DNA of 64,000 bases from Mucilaginibacter sp. (GTDB lineage: Bacteria; Bacteroidota; Bacteroidia; Sphingobacteriales; Sphingobacteriaceae), in assembly GCF_028288185.1 (NCBI RefSeq), contig NZ_JAQBOF010000007.1, positions 27,537 through 91,536 on the forward strand, written 5' to 3'. The position numbers and the translations under genes are program-made. Each line of letters begins with the position of its first letter. Positions within the stretch are counted from its first letter, which is position 1. Under the pieces are notes generated by a model, which did not search any database, was not told where the DNA came from, and saw only the letters and a program-made list of their open reading frames with translations. This document shows, piece after piece, positions 1 through 9,376 of this stretch.

Positions 1-1796
1 GGTGTATTGGTCGGTATTTCTACCACATCCAGTTTATATATTTCCCAGAACTCACCTGCTTCGGTAACGGCAGTACCCGTCATACCGCAAAGCTTGTGGT
101 ACATCCTGAAATAATTTTGCAGGGTGATGGTCGCAAAAGTTTGTGAAGCATCTTCTACTTTTACGTTCTCTTTAGCCTCGATAGCCTGGTGTAAGCCGTC
201 AGAATAACGACGGCCATCCAATACGCGGCCTGTTTGCTCATCAACAATTTTCACTTTACCATCGTCAAGGATGTATTCGGTATCCTTTTCAAATAAAGTA
301 TAAGCTTTTAATAATTGGTTAACCGAGTGGATCCGCTCAGACTTAATAGAAAAATCGCGCATCAACTCGTCTTTTCTGGCGATCTTTTCTTCAGCCGGCA
401 AATCAGATTTTTCAATTTCTGCTATCTCAGTACCTACATCCGGCATTACAAAGAAATTAGGATCTTCGCCTGATGAGGTGATCAGCTCAATGCCTTTCTC
501 GGCCAACTCAACCGAGTTTTGTTTTTCATCGATAACAAAGAAAAGCTCGGCATCAACCTTATGCATTTCCTTGTTTTGGTCCTGCATGTAATAGTTTTCA
601 GATTTTAACAGGGTTTGCCTGTTGCCGCCTTCACTTAAATATTTTATCAGGGCCTTACTTTTTGGCAAACCTCTAAATGCGCGCAGCAGTGCCATACCGC
701 CTTCTTCGGGGCCTGTTTTGCCTTCGGCAATAGCTTTTTTGGCATCGTTTAAAACACCGTTGATCAACGCTTTTTGCGCGGCAACCAAACGCTCAATACG
801 TGGTTTCAAATCATGAAACTCATGCTCATCACCACGCGGCACAGGGCCCGATATAATTAAAGGTGTACGGGCATCATCAATTAATACCGAATCGACCTCA
901 TCCACCATAGCAAAATGCAGCTTGCGTTGCACCAACTCTTCAGGGCTACGTGTCATATTGTCACGCAGGTAGTCAAAACCAAACTCGTTGTTGGTACCAA
1001 AAGTAATATCTGCTAAATAAGCGGCACGGCGCTCTTCGACATTTGGCTCATGTTTATCAATACAATCAACAGATAACCCTTGGAACTCATACAAAGGGCC
1101 CATCCACTCAGAGTCACGGCGTGCCAGGTAATCATTAACGGTTACAATGTGTACACCTTGCCCGGCAATAGCGTTTAAGTAAGCAGGCAGCGTGGCTACC
1201 AACGTTTTACCCTCGCCCGTTGCCATCTCGGCTATTTTACCCTGGTGCAATACAATACCGCCAATTAGCTGTACATCATAATGCACCATGTCCCAGGTAA
1301 TTTCATTACCGGCAGCCAGCCATTTATTATGGTGAATGGCTTTATCGCCTTTAATCAACACGTTTGATTTTTTAGCGGCCAGGTTACGGTCAAATTCGGT
1401 AGCTGTAACTTCTATAGTAGCATTATCTTTAAACCTGCGGGCAGTTTCTTTTACCACGGCAAAAGCCTCTGGCAATATATTTAACAATATAACTTCCAGT
1501 TCTTTATCGCGGTCTTTTTGCAACTTATCCAGTTGGGTATAAAGCTCAACCTTTGCAAGCATATCCATATCCGGGTTGCCTTCGGTTTGCTCTTTTATTG
1601 ACTGTATCTCTTCGTCAATTGATGCTAATCCTGCTTTTATGGTTTCCTTAAATGTTAAGGTCCTGGCTCTAAGCTCATCATTAGTTATCTGGTCAAGCTT
1701 GGCAAACTCTGCCTTTACTTTTTCAACCAAAGGCAAAATAGCCTTAACATCCCGTTCTGATTTGCTTCCGAAAAGCTTACTTATAAAATTTAACAT
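1..1796 (-). CDS. secA: Preprotein translocase ATPase SecA (5' part, truncated by window edge)
   Basis: SecA is the motor ATPase that pushes unfolded preproteins through SecYEG. About 598 N-terminal codons are present; the gene continues past position 1. Translation of the minus strand from the ATG at 1796 gives the Walker A stretch [10 protein letters not shown] near residue 190, the [11 protein letters not shown] segment, and the [19 protein letters not shown]alker B region that is diagnostic of SecA. Roughly 80 extra residues lie between the first helices and the nucleotide-binding domain, as in the long SecA proteins of Bacteroidota. The ATG is preceded by about 65 bases of leader and a -7 box at 1863-1870. 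It is divergent from purD. Identity is certain; only the length is unknown. Confidence 0.97.
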   Translation of the reverse strand, partial: MLNFISKLFGSKSERDVKAILPLVEKVKAEFAKLDQITNDELRARTLTFKETIKAGLASIDEEIQSIKEQTEGNPDMDMLAKVELYTQLDKLQKDRDKELEVILLNILPEAFAVVKETARRFKDNATIEVTATEFDRNLAAKKSNVLIKGDKAIHHNKWLAAGNEITWDMVHYDVQLIGGIVLHQGKIAEMATGEGKTLVATLPAYLNAIAGQGVHIVTVNDYLARRDSEWMGPLYEFQGLSVDCIDKHEPNVEERRAAYLADITFGTNNEFGFDYLRDNMTRSPEELVQRKLHFAMVDEVDSVLIDDARTPLIISGPVPRGDEHEFHDLKPRIERLVAAQKALINGVLNDAKKAIAEGKTGPEEGGMALLRAFRGLPKSKALIKYLSEGGNRQTLLKSENYYMQDQNKEMHKVDAELFFVIDEKQNSVELAEKGIELITSSGEDPNFFVMPDVGTEIAEIEKSDLPAEEKIARKDELMRDFSIKSERIHSVNQLLKAYTLFEKDTEYILDDGKVKIVDEQTGRVLDGRRYSDGLHQAIEAKENVKVEDASQTFATITLQNYFRMYHKLCGMTGTAVTEAGEFWEIYKLDVVEIPTNT

Positions 1797-1862
1797 ATTT
1801 AGTTTTATATAGGCATCAACTCAATAATTACGCCATTGTAATTTTGAAGTCATTATGACAGG

Positions 1863-1870
1863 CAAAGGTA
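1863..1870 (-). promoter_or_regulatory. -7 promoter box of secA
   Basis: Reads TACCTTTG on the minus strand, a full match to the Bacteroidota -7 consensus TAnnTTTG. It would start transcription about 60 bases upstream of the secA ATG. No TTG-type -33 box is visible at the usual 19-21 base spacing, where a repeat (1880-2022) begins. Confidence 0.5.
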
Positions 1871-1879
1871 AGATTTTAG

Positions 1880-2022
1880 TTTTGAGTTATGGGTTTTGAG
1901 TTATAAGTTTTGTGTATAAAACACAAGTAAATGACAATAACGGCAAACTATACTGCACTAATACATCAGATATTATATACCCACTTAAAACTCATTACTC
2001 ACCGCTCAAAACTCACCACCAA
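1880..2022. repeat. Inverted intergenic repeat, GAGTTTTGAG type
   Basis: Two arms made of GAGTTTTGAG/GAGTTATGGG-like words (1880-1916) and their rough complement (1984-2022, with CTCATTACTCACC and CTCAAAACTCACC) flank an AT-rich centre. The same words recur at 4433-4500 between atpG and atpA, so this is a dispersed element. It fills most of the secA-purD divergent region and abuts the -7 boxes of both genes. Confidence 0.55.
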
Positions 2023-2028
2023 AAATTC

Positions 2029-2036
2029 TATCTTTG
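2029..2036 (+). promoter_or_regulatory. -7 promoter box of purD, 6 bases before the ATG
   Basis: TATCTTTG matches TAnnTTTG exactly and ends six bases before the purD ATG at 2043. Transcription from it would give a leaderless or nearly leaderless mRNA. There is no visible -33 TTTG; the spacing position lies in repeat DNA. Confidence 0.5.
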
Positions 2037-2042
2037 CGCCCT

Positions 2043-3317
2043 ATGAATATCCTGATCCTCGGTTCAGGCGGAAGGGAAAGTGCCTTCGCCTGGAAATTAG
2101 CTCAAAGCCCAAAATGTAGTCAAATTTTTATTGCCCCGGGTAATGCCGGCACGGGCCAATATGGCACCAATGTAAATATTGGCGTAAATGATTTTGAGGG
2201 TATTAAACAATGTGTTTTAAGCAACGGCATTAACCTGGTATTGGTTGGCCCCGAAGAACCATTGGTTAGAGGTGTACATGATTTTTTCCTCGCGGATGAG
2301 CGGTTGAAAAACATCCCGGTTATCGGTCCACAGGCAGAGGGCGCGCAGTTGGAAGGCAGCAAGGATTTTTCTAAACAATTCATGACCCGTCATAACATCC
2401 CGGCGGCGGCATCACAAACTTTTACTGCTGATACCTTACAGGAAGGGTTAGCCTACCTGCCAACCATAGGCTTACCTATAGTTTTAAAGGCTGATGGACT
2501 AGCAGCCGGCAAAGGCGTACTAATTTGTGCATCATTAGCAGAGGCCCAGCAGGAACTAAAAGAAATGCTTACCGAAGCTAAATTTGGCGCGGCAAGTGCC
2601 AAAGTAGTAGTAGAGCAATTTTTACAAGGTATAGAGCTATCTGTATTTGTGCTGACCGATGGCAACAATTATAAAATATTACCATCAGCAAAGGATTATA
2701 AACGTATTGGCGAAGGCGATACAGGTTTAAATACAGGCGGCATGGGTTCTGTATCACCGGTACCGTTTGCGGATGCCGAGTTTATAAAGAAAGTTGAGGA
2801 TCGTGTTATCATCCCAACTGTTGAAGGATTGAAAAGCGAAGGTATCCCCTACAAAGGTTTTATCTTCATCGGCCTGATGAATTGCGGTGGCGATCCATAC
2901 ATGATAGAATACAACTGCCGCATGGGCGACCCGGAAACTGAAAGCGTGCTACCACGTATCGAGTCTGATTTTGTGGAGCTGTTATTAGGGGTAGCCGAAG
3001 GAAATCTGAACGAAAAAGAACTCATTATATCCAACAAGGTTGCCGCGACCGTAGTGTGCGTTGCTGGCGGCTATCCAGGCGAATATCTAAAGAACAAAGC
3101 TATCACCGGCATGGAGAATGTTCGCGGCTCGCATGTGTTCCAGGCTGGTACAACACAACAAGGCGATGACGTTTTAGCAACCGGCGGTCGTGTGTTGGCC
3201 ATTACATCGTTACAAGACAATATGTTTGATGCCCTGCAACAAGCAACTGCCGATGCCAGCCGTATTTATTATGATGGTTGTTATTTTAGAAAAGACATTG
3301 GGTTTGATTTGATATAG
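2043..3317 (+). CDS. purD: Phosphoribosylamine-glycine ligase (GAR synthetase)
   Basis: PurD joins glycine to 5-phosphoribosylamine with ATP, the second step of de novo purine synthesis, in the cytosol. The 424-residue product has the N-domain start MNILILGSGGRESAFA, the GPEEPLV segment, the ATP-grasp lid region VLKADGLAAGKGVL, and the metal-site region CRMGDPETE. Length matches the family (about 420-430). A TTG at 2034 would add three residues, but it lies within the -7 box, so the ATG at 2043 is preferred. The gene is alone on the plus strand and ends just before an interspersed repeat and a bidirectional terminator shared with the convergent atpG. Confidence 0.96.
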   Translation: MNILILGSGGRESAFAWKLAQSPKCSQIFIAPGNAGTGQYGTNVNIGVNDFEGIKQCVLSNGINLVLVGPEEPLVRGVHDFFLADERLKNIPVIGPQAEGAQLEGSKDFSKQFMTRHNIPAAASQTFTADTLQEGLAYLPTIGLPIVLKADGLAAGKGVLICASLAEAQQELKEMLTEAKFGAASAKVVVEQFLQGIELSVFVLTDGNNYKILPSAKDYKRIGEGDTGLNTGGMGSVSPVPFADAEFIKKVEDRVIIPTVEGLKSEGIPYKGFIFIGLMNCGGDPYMIEYNCRMGDPETESVLPRIESDFVELLLGVAEGNLNEKELIISNKVAATVVCVAGGYPGEYLKNKAITGMENVRGSHVFQAGTTQQGDDVLATGGRVLAITSLQDNMFDALQQATADASRIYYDGCYFRKDIGFDLI

Positions 3318-3340
3318 TAGCAACTCCCATTTCTCAAACA

Positions 3341-3436
3341 CGTCATTGCGAGCGTAGCGTGGCAATCTCTACACGACAGGTTACGACTTACGTATCGCGC
3401 AGAGATTGCCACACTCGTTCCTCGTTCGCAATGACG
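3341..3436. repeat. REP-like palindrome, CGTCATTGCGAG family (copy 1)
   Basis: Imperfect inverted repeat. Arm one begins CGTCATTGCGAGCGTAGCG and runs through GGCAATCTCT; arm two runs AGAGATTGCC to CGCAATGACG. Related copies lie at 14442-14584 and 53464-53548. It sits between the ends of the convergent purD and atpG genes. Short reading frames across it are repeat artefacts. Confidence 0.8.
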
Positions 3437-3449
3437 CGCGACGAGATAT

Positions 3450-3491
3450 AAAAACAAAAGGCTTTTCAAAATTGAAAAGCCTTTTGTTTTT
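3450..3491. terminator. Bidirectional terminator between purD and atpG
   Basis: An almost perfect 20-base inverted repeat (ACAAAAGGCTTTTCAA / TTGAAAAGCCTTTTGT) flanked by A-runs on the left and T-runs on the right, so it has terminator shape in both directions. It lies between two convergent genes. Confidence 0.85.
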
Positions 3492-3503
3492 ATGCTTATT
3501 TAA

Positions 3504-3536
3504 AGTCTCCCCTTCGGGGAGATTTAGAGGGGTTAT
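3504..3536. repeat. CTCCCC...GGGGAG intergenic repeat (short copy)
   Basis: Contains TCTCCCCTTCGGGGAGA, a hairpin, followed by TTTAGAGGGG. It ends one base before the atpG stop codon. Longer relatives lie at 33382-33481, 48214-48319 and 52423-52497. Confidence 0.65.
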
Positions 3537-3537
3537 G

Positions 3538-4425
3538 TTAATTTGATGACAACGCTGCTGCACCACTTACGATCTCGGTAAGCTCGGTGGTGATAGCTGC
3601 CTGGCGGGCCTGGTTGTATGAAAGTTTTAGGGCTTTCAATAAGTCGCCTGCGTTTTCTGTTGCTTTGTCCATCGCTGTCATACGTGCGCCATGCTCTGAA
3701 GCTACCGAATCTAATACCGCGCGATACAGTTGTATCTTGATGTTTTTAGGTATTAGTTGTGCAACAATCTCTTCTTGCGAAGGCTCTAATATATAATCAA
3801 CCGGTGCTGCTTTTACTTCTTCTTTTTTAAGCTCTGTTTTTGGTACCGGTAATAATTGCTCGGTTATTAAAAACTGCATAGCCGCGTTTTTAAAGTGGTT
3901 GTACACAATTTCAACACGGTCATACTGTCCTTTTAAAAAGCCTTCCATAATGCTTTCGGTAATTAACGAAGCATTGTGGAAGTTTAAGTTGTTATACAAC
4001 TCGGTATTGTTGCCAATAACGGTGTATTTACGGCGCTCATAAAACTCCTGCGATTTTTTACCAATAGCAATGATAGATACATTACCAGCTTTTAACTGCT
4101 CGCTATATTTCTCGGCGATTAGGTTATTAGCTGTTTTTATAGCGTTGGCATTAAATGCACCGGCCAGGCCACGGTTTGATGTTACCACCACAACCAATAC
4201 ACGCACCGGCTCACGCTGCTGTAAAAAAGGTGACGAACCATCCTCTAAACTTGCAGACAAGTTTGACAATAATTCCTTCAGCTTATTTGCATAAGGGCGT
4301 AATTGTACAATAGCATTGGTAGCACGTTTCAACTTAGCCGCCGAAACCATTTTCATAGCCTTGGTGATCTGCTGCGTTGATGATACCGATGATATCCTGT
4401 TTCTTACTTCTTTTAAATTAGCCAT
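3538..4425 (-). CDS. atpG: F1 ATP synthase gamma subunit
   Basis: The gamma subunit is the central rotor shaft of F1, carrying torque from the c-ring to the alpha-beta head. The 295-residue product opens with MANLKEVRNRISSVSSTQQITKAMKMVSAAKLKRA, the conserved N-terminal helix of the family, and ends with the matching C-terminal helix SYNQARQAAITTELTEIVSGA. Length is normal. It is the last gene of the operon. The beta and epsilon genes (atpD, atpC) do not follow and must lie elsewhere, as is usual in Bacteroidota. The gap to atpA (80 bases) is filled by a repeat. Confidence 0.97.
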   Translation of the reverse strand: MANLKEVRNRISSVSSTQQITKAMKMVSAAKLKRATNAIVQLRPYANKLKELLSNLSASLEDGSSPFLQQREPVRVLVVVVTSNRGLAGAFNANAIKTANNLIAEKYSEQLKAGNVSIIAIGKKSQEFYERRKYTVIGNNTELYNNLNFHNASLITESIMEGFLKGQYDRVEIVYNHFKNAAMQFLITEQLLPVPKTELKKEEVKAAPVDYILEPSQEEIVAQLIPKNIKIQLYRAVLDSVASEHGARMTAMDKATENAGDLLKALKLSYNQARQAAITTELTEIVSGAAALSSN

Positions 4426-4432
4426 TCTTTAT

Positions 4433-4500
4433 TTTGAGTGGTGAGTTTTGAGTTGTGGGTTTTGAGTTTTCACTCATTACTTACTACTCATTACTCAAAA
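4433..4500. repeat. Inverted intergenic repeat, GAGTTTTGAG type (copy 2)
   Basis: TTGAGTGGTGAGTTTTGAG-like words are followed by CTCATTACTTACTACTCATTACTCAAAAC, forming an imperfect hairpin between atpA and atpG. It shares its words with the element at 1880-2022. Confidence 0.55.
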
Positions 4501-4505
4501 CTAAA

Positions 4506-6083
4506 TTAATTATAATTCGCTGCCAGTTCTTTAGCTACTTTTTCAAGTACGCTTGTTAATTGGTCATCAAACTTACCTGCTTTTAATGCAGCAAGTACTT
4601 CCGGGTGACGTTGTTCTAACTGGGTTGTATATTCGCTTTCAAACTCGCGGATTTTATTTACAGGTACGCTACGCATTAAGTTTTTGGTACCTAGGTAAAT
4701 AATAGCTACTTGTTTTTCAACAGATACCGGTGAGTATTGACCTTGTTTCAAGATCTCAACGTTACGGGCGCCTTTATCTAATACATTTTTAGTTGAAGCA
4801 TCTAAGTCTGAACCAAATTTAGAGAAAGCTTCCAGCTCGCGGTATTGAGCCTGGTCCAGTTTTAAAGTACCGGCTACTTTCTTCATTGATTTGATCTGGG
4901 CGTTACCACCTACACGTGATACCGAGATACCTACGTTAATAGCCGGACGAACACCCGCGTTAAACAAGTTAGACTCCAAAAATATCTGGCCGTCAGTAAT
5001 TGAAATTACGTTGGTTGGGATATAAGCTGATACGTCACCTGCCTGAGTTTCGATGATAGGTAACGCTGTTAATGAACCGCCACCTTTTACGATACCACGG
5101 ATAGACTCCGGCAAATCATTCATCGCTTGCGCGATAGAATCATTGGCGTTGATCTTAGCGGCACGTTCTAATAAACGGCTGTGCAAATAAAACACGTCAC
5201 CAGGATAAGCCTCACGGCCCGGTGGACGACGTAATAATAAAGATACCTCACGATAAGCTACCGCTTGTTTTGACAAGTCATCATAAACGATCAAAGCCGG
5301 ACGACCAGTATCGCGGAAATACTCGCCAATTGCAGCACCTGCAAATGGAGCAAAGAATTGCATAGTTGCAGAGTCTGACGCGTTTGCAGCAACGATGATA
5401 GAATAAGGCATAGCGCCTTTTTCTTCCAACGCGCGTACGATGTTTGCTACTGTAGATGCTTTTTGACCGCAAGCTACATATATACAGATAACCGGTTTGC
5501 CGGCATCATAAAATTCTTTTTGGTTGATGATAGTATCGATACAAACCGCAGTTTTACCTGTCTGACGGTCGCCAATAACCAACTCACGCTGGCCACGGCC
5601 GATAGGGATCATCGCATCAATAGCTTTGATACCTGTTTGTAGTGGCTCGGTTACCGGCTGGCGATAGATAACACCCGGAGCTTTACGCTCTAAAGGCATT
5701 TCGTAAGTCTTTCCTGCAATTGGTCCTTTACCGTCAATAGGCTCGCCTAATGTGTTTACAACACGGCCAAGCATACCTTCGCCTACGTTAATAGAAGCAA
5801 TTTTATTGGTACGTTTAACTGTATCGCCTTCTTTAATTTCGTCAGACTGGCCCAATAATACAACACCCACGTTATCTTCTTCTAAGTTTAATACAATGCC
5901 TTGTAAGCCATTGTCAAACTCAACCAACTCGCCTGATTGTACTTTTGTTAAACCATAAACGCGTGCAATACCATCACCCACCTGGAGCACGGTACCCACT
6001 TCTTCTAATTCAGATTCTGACTTGAAACCCGCCAACTGCTGACGCAATATTGCCGATACTTCATCTGGTCTTACCTCTACCAT
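4506..6083 (-). CDS. atpA: F1 ATP synthase alpha subunit
   Basis: The alpha subunit forms the non-catalytic nucleotide sites of the F1 hexamer. The 525-residue product carries the P-loop GDRQTGKTA at residues 171-179, the [13 protein letters not shown] segment, and the alpha signature [15 protein letters not shown]-terminal beta-barrel, central RecA-like and C-terminal helical domains are all present and of normal length. The ATG at 6083 is 34 bases downstream of the end of atpH. Identity is certain. Confidence 0.98.
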   Translation of the reverse strand: MVEVRPDEVSAILRQQLAGFKSESELEEVGTVLQVGDGIARVYGLTKVQSGELVEFDNGLQGIVLNLEEDNVGVVLLGQSDEIKEGDTVKRTNKIASINVGEGMLGRVVNTLGEPIDGKGPIAGKTYEMPLERKAPGVIYRQPVTEPLQTGIKAIDAMIPIGRGQRELVIGDRQTGKTAVCIDTIINQKEFYDAGKPVICIYVACGQKASTVANIVRALEEKGAMPYSIIVAANASDSATMQFFAPFAGAAIGEYFRDTGRPALIVYDDLSKQAVAYREVSLLLRRPPGREAYPGDVFYLHSRLLERAAKINANDSIAQAMNDLPESIRGIVKGGGSLTALPIIETQAGDVSAYIPTNVISITDGQIFLESNLFNAGVRPAINVGISVSRVGGNAQIKSMKKVAGTLKLDQAQYRELEAFSKFGSDLDASTKNVLDKGARNVEILKQGQYSPVSVEKQVAIIYLGTKNLMRSVPVNKIREFESEYTTQLEQRHPEVLAALKAGKFDDQLTSVLEKVAKELAANYN

Positions 6084-6117
6084 AGTTTATTTTAATTTTG
6101 AGATTTTAATTATTCAA

Positions 6118-6663
6118 TTAAACAATGCCTTGAGCAAAGTTCTTTTTCAATTTCTTTAAGTTATTTGCAATACTGGTATCTATCTGCCTGTCGCCAACGG
6201 TTAAAACAAAACCGCCAATTAACTCAGGGTCAACCTTTGTTTCTAATACCACTTCGCCACCTACCGATGCTTTTATTTCGGCTAATATTTTGGCTTGGTT
6301 AGCCGCCGATAACGGGGTTGCAGATACTACAGTAGCTTGAGTAATATGCTTTAGCGTATCATACTGGTTAATAAACTCATGTGCTGTAGTGTATAATACT
6401 TCGCCACGGCCTTTGTTTATCATCAGCTTATAAAACGCTATAGATATTTTATTTACCTTACCTTCAAATAACGCGGTAAGGATATTTAATTTCTTAGCGT
6501 GCGATATGATAGGATTACTTAAAACCGCTATTAACTGCGGGTTTGCCTTTAAGGTTTTCAGGAAAAAAATCATATCATTATTTACGTCCTCAAGAGATTT
6601 TTGCTCCTGCGAAAGATCAATGATTGATTTGGCGTACCTGGCTGCTACCGTTAATTCTGACAT
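6118..6663 (-). CDS. atpH: F1 ATP synthase delta subunit (stator)
   Basis: Delta links the F1 head to the peripheral stalk (subunit b). The 181-residue product begins MSELTVAARYAKSIIDLS, the usual delta start, and has the C-terminal feature VDPELIGGFVLTVGDRQIDTS. Length and position between atpF and atpA are standard. The 118-base gap to atpF is a dispersed inverted repeat. Confidence 0.95.
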   Translation of the reverse strand: MSELTVAARYAKSIIDLSQEQKSLEDVNNDMIFFLKTLKANPQLIAVLSNPIISHAKKLNILTALFEGKVNKISIAFYKLMINKGRGEVLYTTAHEFINQYDTLKHITQATVVSATPLSAANQAKILAEIKASVGGEVVLETKVDPELIGGFVLTVGDRQIDTSIANNLKKLKKNFAQGIV

Positions 6664-6670
6664 GTTTTTA

Positions 6671-6783
6671 ATTTCGGAATTCGGATTTTCGATTTCGGAT
6701 TTACCTCCGTCGTCAATTCAAATTCATTTATGTAATTATTCAATTTTCTAATTCCGAAATCGTAATTCCGAAATCCGAAATTT
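6671..6783. repeat. Inverted repeat, CGAAATCCGAAAT type (copy 1)
   Basis: Left arm (6671-6702) is built from TTCGGA/TTCGAT words; right arm (6749-6783) carries their complements (CCGAAATCG, CCGAAATCCGAAATTT). The right arm runs into the atpF stop codon at 6782-6784. A second copy lies at 40407-40519, between pnuC and the riboside kinase gene. Confidence 0.7.
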
Positions 6784-7273
6784 AAAGCTTAACTTCTCTT
6801 AAAAGCTGGCTAACCAACTCGTCTTGTTTTTGCTGATCTGCAAGTTGTTGTTTCAAAACTTTCTCAGCAATTTCTAATGATAAGGTTGCTACCTGGTTTT
6901 TCACATCAGCCATAGCAATAGCTTTTTGATTGTTGATCTCAACCCGAGCCATTTCTATCATCCGTGCACCTTCCGTATGTGCAGCTTCTTTAGCATCGCT
7001 TATTATTTGATCTTTAACCTTTTTAGCTTCGTGTAATATTACATCGCGCTCTGCACGTGCTTGCTTTAACAAGGCTTCATTCTCATTAGTTAAACGAGAC
7101 ATTTCTTCTTTAGCAGCTTCTGCTTTCAATAAAGCATCTTCAATAAAACGTTCGCGCTCATTAATGGCGCTTAAAATTGGTTTCCAGGCAAATTTGCCCA
7201 GTATAAATAACAAGATCAAAAAAGAGATCGTTGTCCAAAAAACCAATCCTATATGTGGGGTAACTAATTCCAT
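6782..7273 (-). CDS. atpF: F0 ATP synthase subunit b
   Basis: Subunit b is the membrane-anchored peripheral stalk that holds F1 still against the rotor. The 163-residue product has one N-terminal membrane helix (about residues 8-28, GLVFWTTISFLILLFILGKFAW) and then a long charged coiled coil rich in Glu, Lys and Ala. Length and layout are standard. It is 84 bases downstream of atpE. The stop codon overlaps the end of a dispersed inverted repeat. Confidence 0.95.
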   Translation of the reverse strand: MELVTPHIGLVFWTTISFLILLFILGKFAWKPILSAINERERFIEDALLKAEAAKEEMSRLTNENEALLKQARAERDVILHEAKKVKDQIISDAKEAAHTEGARMIEMARVEINNQKAIAMADVKNQVATLSLEIAEKVLKQQLADQQKQDELVSQLLREVKL

Positions 7274-7357
7274 AGTATATATCTTATAATTTCAGTATCA
7301 TTCAAAATAATTAAAGAATAGGCCGGTGCCAATCGCGCCGGTCTATTCTTTTTTCTC

Positions 7358-7567
<210 letters not shown>

Positions 7568-7609
7568 TTAATTTAAACGTGTATATTAATAGATAATTAA
7601 TTCAAAAGA

Positions 7610-8698
7610 TTAATGATGATGCTCTTCAACAGCCATACCAATAAATAAGGCTGTAAGCATGGTAAAAATGTAGGCCTGTAAAAATGCCACCAGTAATTCA
7701 ATAGTATCCATAAATACTACAAACACCACTGATGCCGGCGAAACCCACAATGATTTAAATATAAAGATTAATGATATTAAGCTTAATACAATAATGTGGC
7801 CTGCTGTAATGTTAGCAAACAAACGTATCATTAATGCAAATGGCTTTGATATAATACCTATAATTTCAACAGGTACCATAATAATATATAACCAAAGCGG
7901 TATATCAGGCGCAAAAATATGTTTCCAATAATACTTGTTTCCGCTTACGTTAACGGTTATTAAAGTAATAACAGAAAGTACCAGCGTTACAGCTATATTA
8001 CCTGTAAGGTTAAAGCCTCCCGGGAAAAATGGAACTAATCCCAATAAATTATTTATCAGGATAAAAAAGAACATAGTTAATAATAAAGGAATATATCTTG
8101 CATATTTTGAACCAATGTTGGGTATTGCTACATCATCACGCACAAACATTACAACAGGCTCCAGTAAAGATTGAAAACCTTTTGGCGCTTTGCCCTGACG
8201 CTTGCGGTAACTTGAAGACATACCGATAAATACGATGATTAAAATGATCATCCCCATCCACATACTGGCCACGTTACGGGTTATAGAAAAATCCCAAACT
8301 TTTTTACTGGCTGCTTTATCAATCTTACCGGCGGCATCTGCAACTAATATTTTATCATGATCGGCAGTATAGGTATAATATTTACCCTGATATATTTTTT
8401 TCTCTGATTTACCCCCAACTTCTTCTTCTCTGACATTTGCAGATGAAAACACTTCTAAACCTTTATCTGTATACAAAATAACCGGCAACGGTAATACTAT
8501 ACTACCAAATATCGGCAATGAATGCGAATCGCCTACGTGCTCTAATATTACGTCTTTAGGATTGAATTTTTCTTCTGCTTTATGCTCTTTTTCCTGCGCA
8601 AAAGAGATAGCAGGGAAAATTGCAACCATTATAAAAACGGCAGAAATTAGTAGTTGCTTAATTTTTTTTGAGTTTAAAATCGACTTTTTATTCATCAA
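7610..8698 (-). CDS. atpB: F0 ATP synthase subunit a, with signal peptide and N-terminal extension
   Basis: Subunit a forms the proton half-channels against the c-ring. At 362 residues it is much longer than the E. coli protein (271). Residues 1-35 look like a cleaved signal peptide (hydrophobic stretch, then ISFAQE). A hydrophilic domain of roughly 110 residues follows before the first channel helix (SMWMGMIILIIVFIGM). The essential arginine is present in ALMIRLFANITAGH (about residue 291). The tail ends EEHHH. The extension would lie in the periplasm. Such long AtpB proteins are common in Bacteroidota as far as I know. Confidence 0.96.
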   Translation of the reverse strand: MMNKKSILNSKKIKQLLISAVFIMVAIFPAISFAQEKEHKAEEKFNPKDVILEHVGDSHSLPIFGSIVLPLPVILYTDKGLEVFSSANVREEEVGGKSEKKIYQGKYYTYTADHDKILVADAAGKIDKAASKKVWDFSITRNVASMWMGMIILIIVFIGMSSSYRKRQGKAPKGFQSLLEPVVMFVRDDVAIPNIGSKYARYIPLLLTMFFFILINNLLGLVPFFPGGFNLTGNIAVTLVLSVITLITVNVSGNKYYWKHIFAPDIPLWLYIIMVPVEIIGIISKPFALMIRLFANITAGHIIVLSLISLIFIFKSLWVSPASVVFVVFMDTIELLVAFLQAYIFTMLTALFIGMAVEEHHH

Positions 8699-8709
8699 AA
8701 TGAAGTTTT

Positions 8710-9096
8710 TTACCTTGAATTTTGGTTGCGCAAGTTACGCAACAAAATATAAATTTCAAAGGCCGTATTTAAGAAATATATGTAAAAAAAATCAGCAACA
8801 AAAATATACCTGTTTAGCTTGTTTTTAAGGATGAAAATGAGCGCGAAAACCAGGCATGCCAGTATTTTAAAAACAGTTGCGGCCAAAAACATTTGGGTGC
8901 CTTTTTCGGCATCCATTTGCTGGCCTGTTAATACCGCTATAACCACAACCAACGTAAGGCCCGAAAGAAAAAAGAATACCAGCCAAAAATGTGGGATCAA
9001 TAAGCTGGCATACCCATTATTAGCTAGTATATATGGAGGAACTGCTAAAACAATAACAAATAATATAAAAAATAATATGTGGCGCAGCAATTTCAT
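8710..9096 (-). CDS. Small four-helix membrane protein, AtpI-like position
   Basis: A 128-residue protein with four predicted membrane helices (about residues 5-24, 31-57, 68-90 and 99-120) and short charged loops. It lies between atpZ and atpB, the place of the AtpI/UncI assembly helper, so a role in F0 or c-ring assembly is inferred; the sequence alone does not prove this. The start at 9096 is chosen because its ATG overlaps the atpZ stop as ATGA, a typical coupled junction. The frame is open upstream for 24 more codons, but that stretch overlaps atpZ. Confidence 0.75.
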   Translation of the reverse strand: MKLLRHILFFILFVIVLAVPPYILANNGYASLLIPHFWLVFFFLSGLTLVVVIAVLTGQQMDAEKGTQMFLAATVFKILACLVFALIFILKNKLNRYIFVADFFYIYFLNTAFEIYILLRNLRNQNSR

Positions 9097-9311
9097 TTTT
9101 TTATTGATTTGATTACTATATACAATGAAATAAATACACCAATAAGCGATAACAGTGCTGTTACCCATTTAGTGTGATGGTTGGTTGCCATATCAATTTT
9201 ATACCCGGCAAATGCAAAAATGCCAATAATAGCTATCATTTGAAAAGCAATACCTGTAAATTTAGCTAAGCTACTTCTTTCGTTTTCGCTATCTGATTCA
9301 TTTTCTTCCAT
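9093..9311 (-). CDS. atpZ: AtpZ/AtpI-family small membrane protein
   Basis: A 72-residue protein with a charged N-terminus (MEENESDSENERSS) and two membrane helices (KFTGIAFQMIAIIGIFAFAG and the WVTALLSLIGVFISLYIV segment). This is the AtpZ/AtpI layout: small two-helix proteins encoded at the head of atp operons and linked to c-ring assembly or Mg/Ca transport. It is the first gene of the operon. A TTG at 9317 would add two residues but lies in the -7 box, so the ATG at 9311 is preferred. It is four-base coupled (ATGA) to the next gene. Confidence 0.8.
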   Translation of the reverse strand: MEENESDSENERSSLAKFTGIAFQMIAIIGIFAFAGYKIDMATNHHTKWVTALLSLIGVFISLYIVIKSIKK

Positions 9312-9314
9312 CCG

Positions 9315-9322
9315 CAAATTTA
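9315..9322 (-). promoter_or_regulatory. -7 promoter box of the atp operon, 3 bases before the atpZ ATG
   Basis: TAAATTTG on the minus strand matches TAnnTTTG and ends three bases before the atpZ ATG. The expected transcript start is at or next to the A of the ATG, so the operon mRNA would be leaderless at its 5' end. No -33 match was seen. Confidence 0.5.
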
Positions 9323-9376
9323 TTAAATCCTATTGCATAATGTTTACTAAATTAGCAATGCTTTTATAATCCCACT

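Noticed and set aside
3281..3566. Two minus-strand open frames with Cys/Arg/His-rich products
   Set aside because: Encoded by the REP-like palindrome and terminator; translations match repeat DNA, not a protein family.
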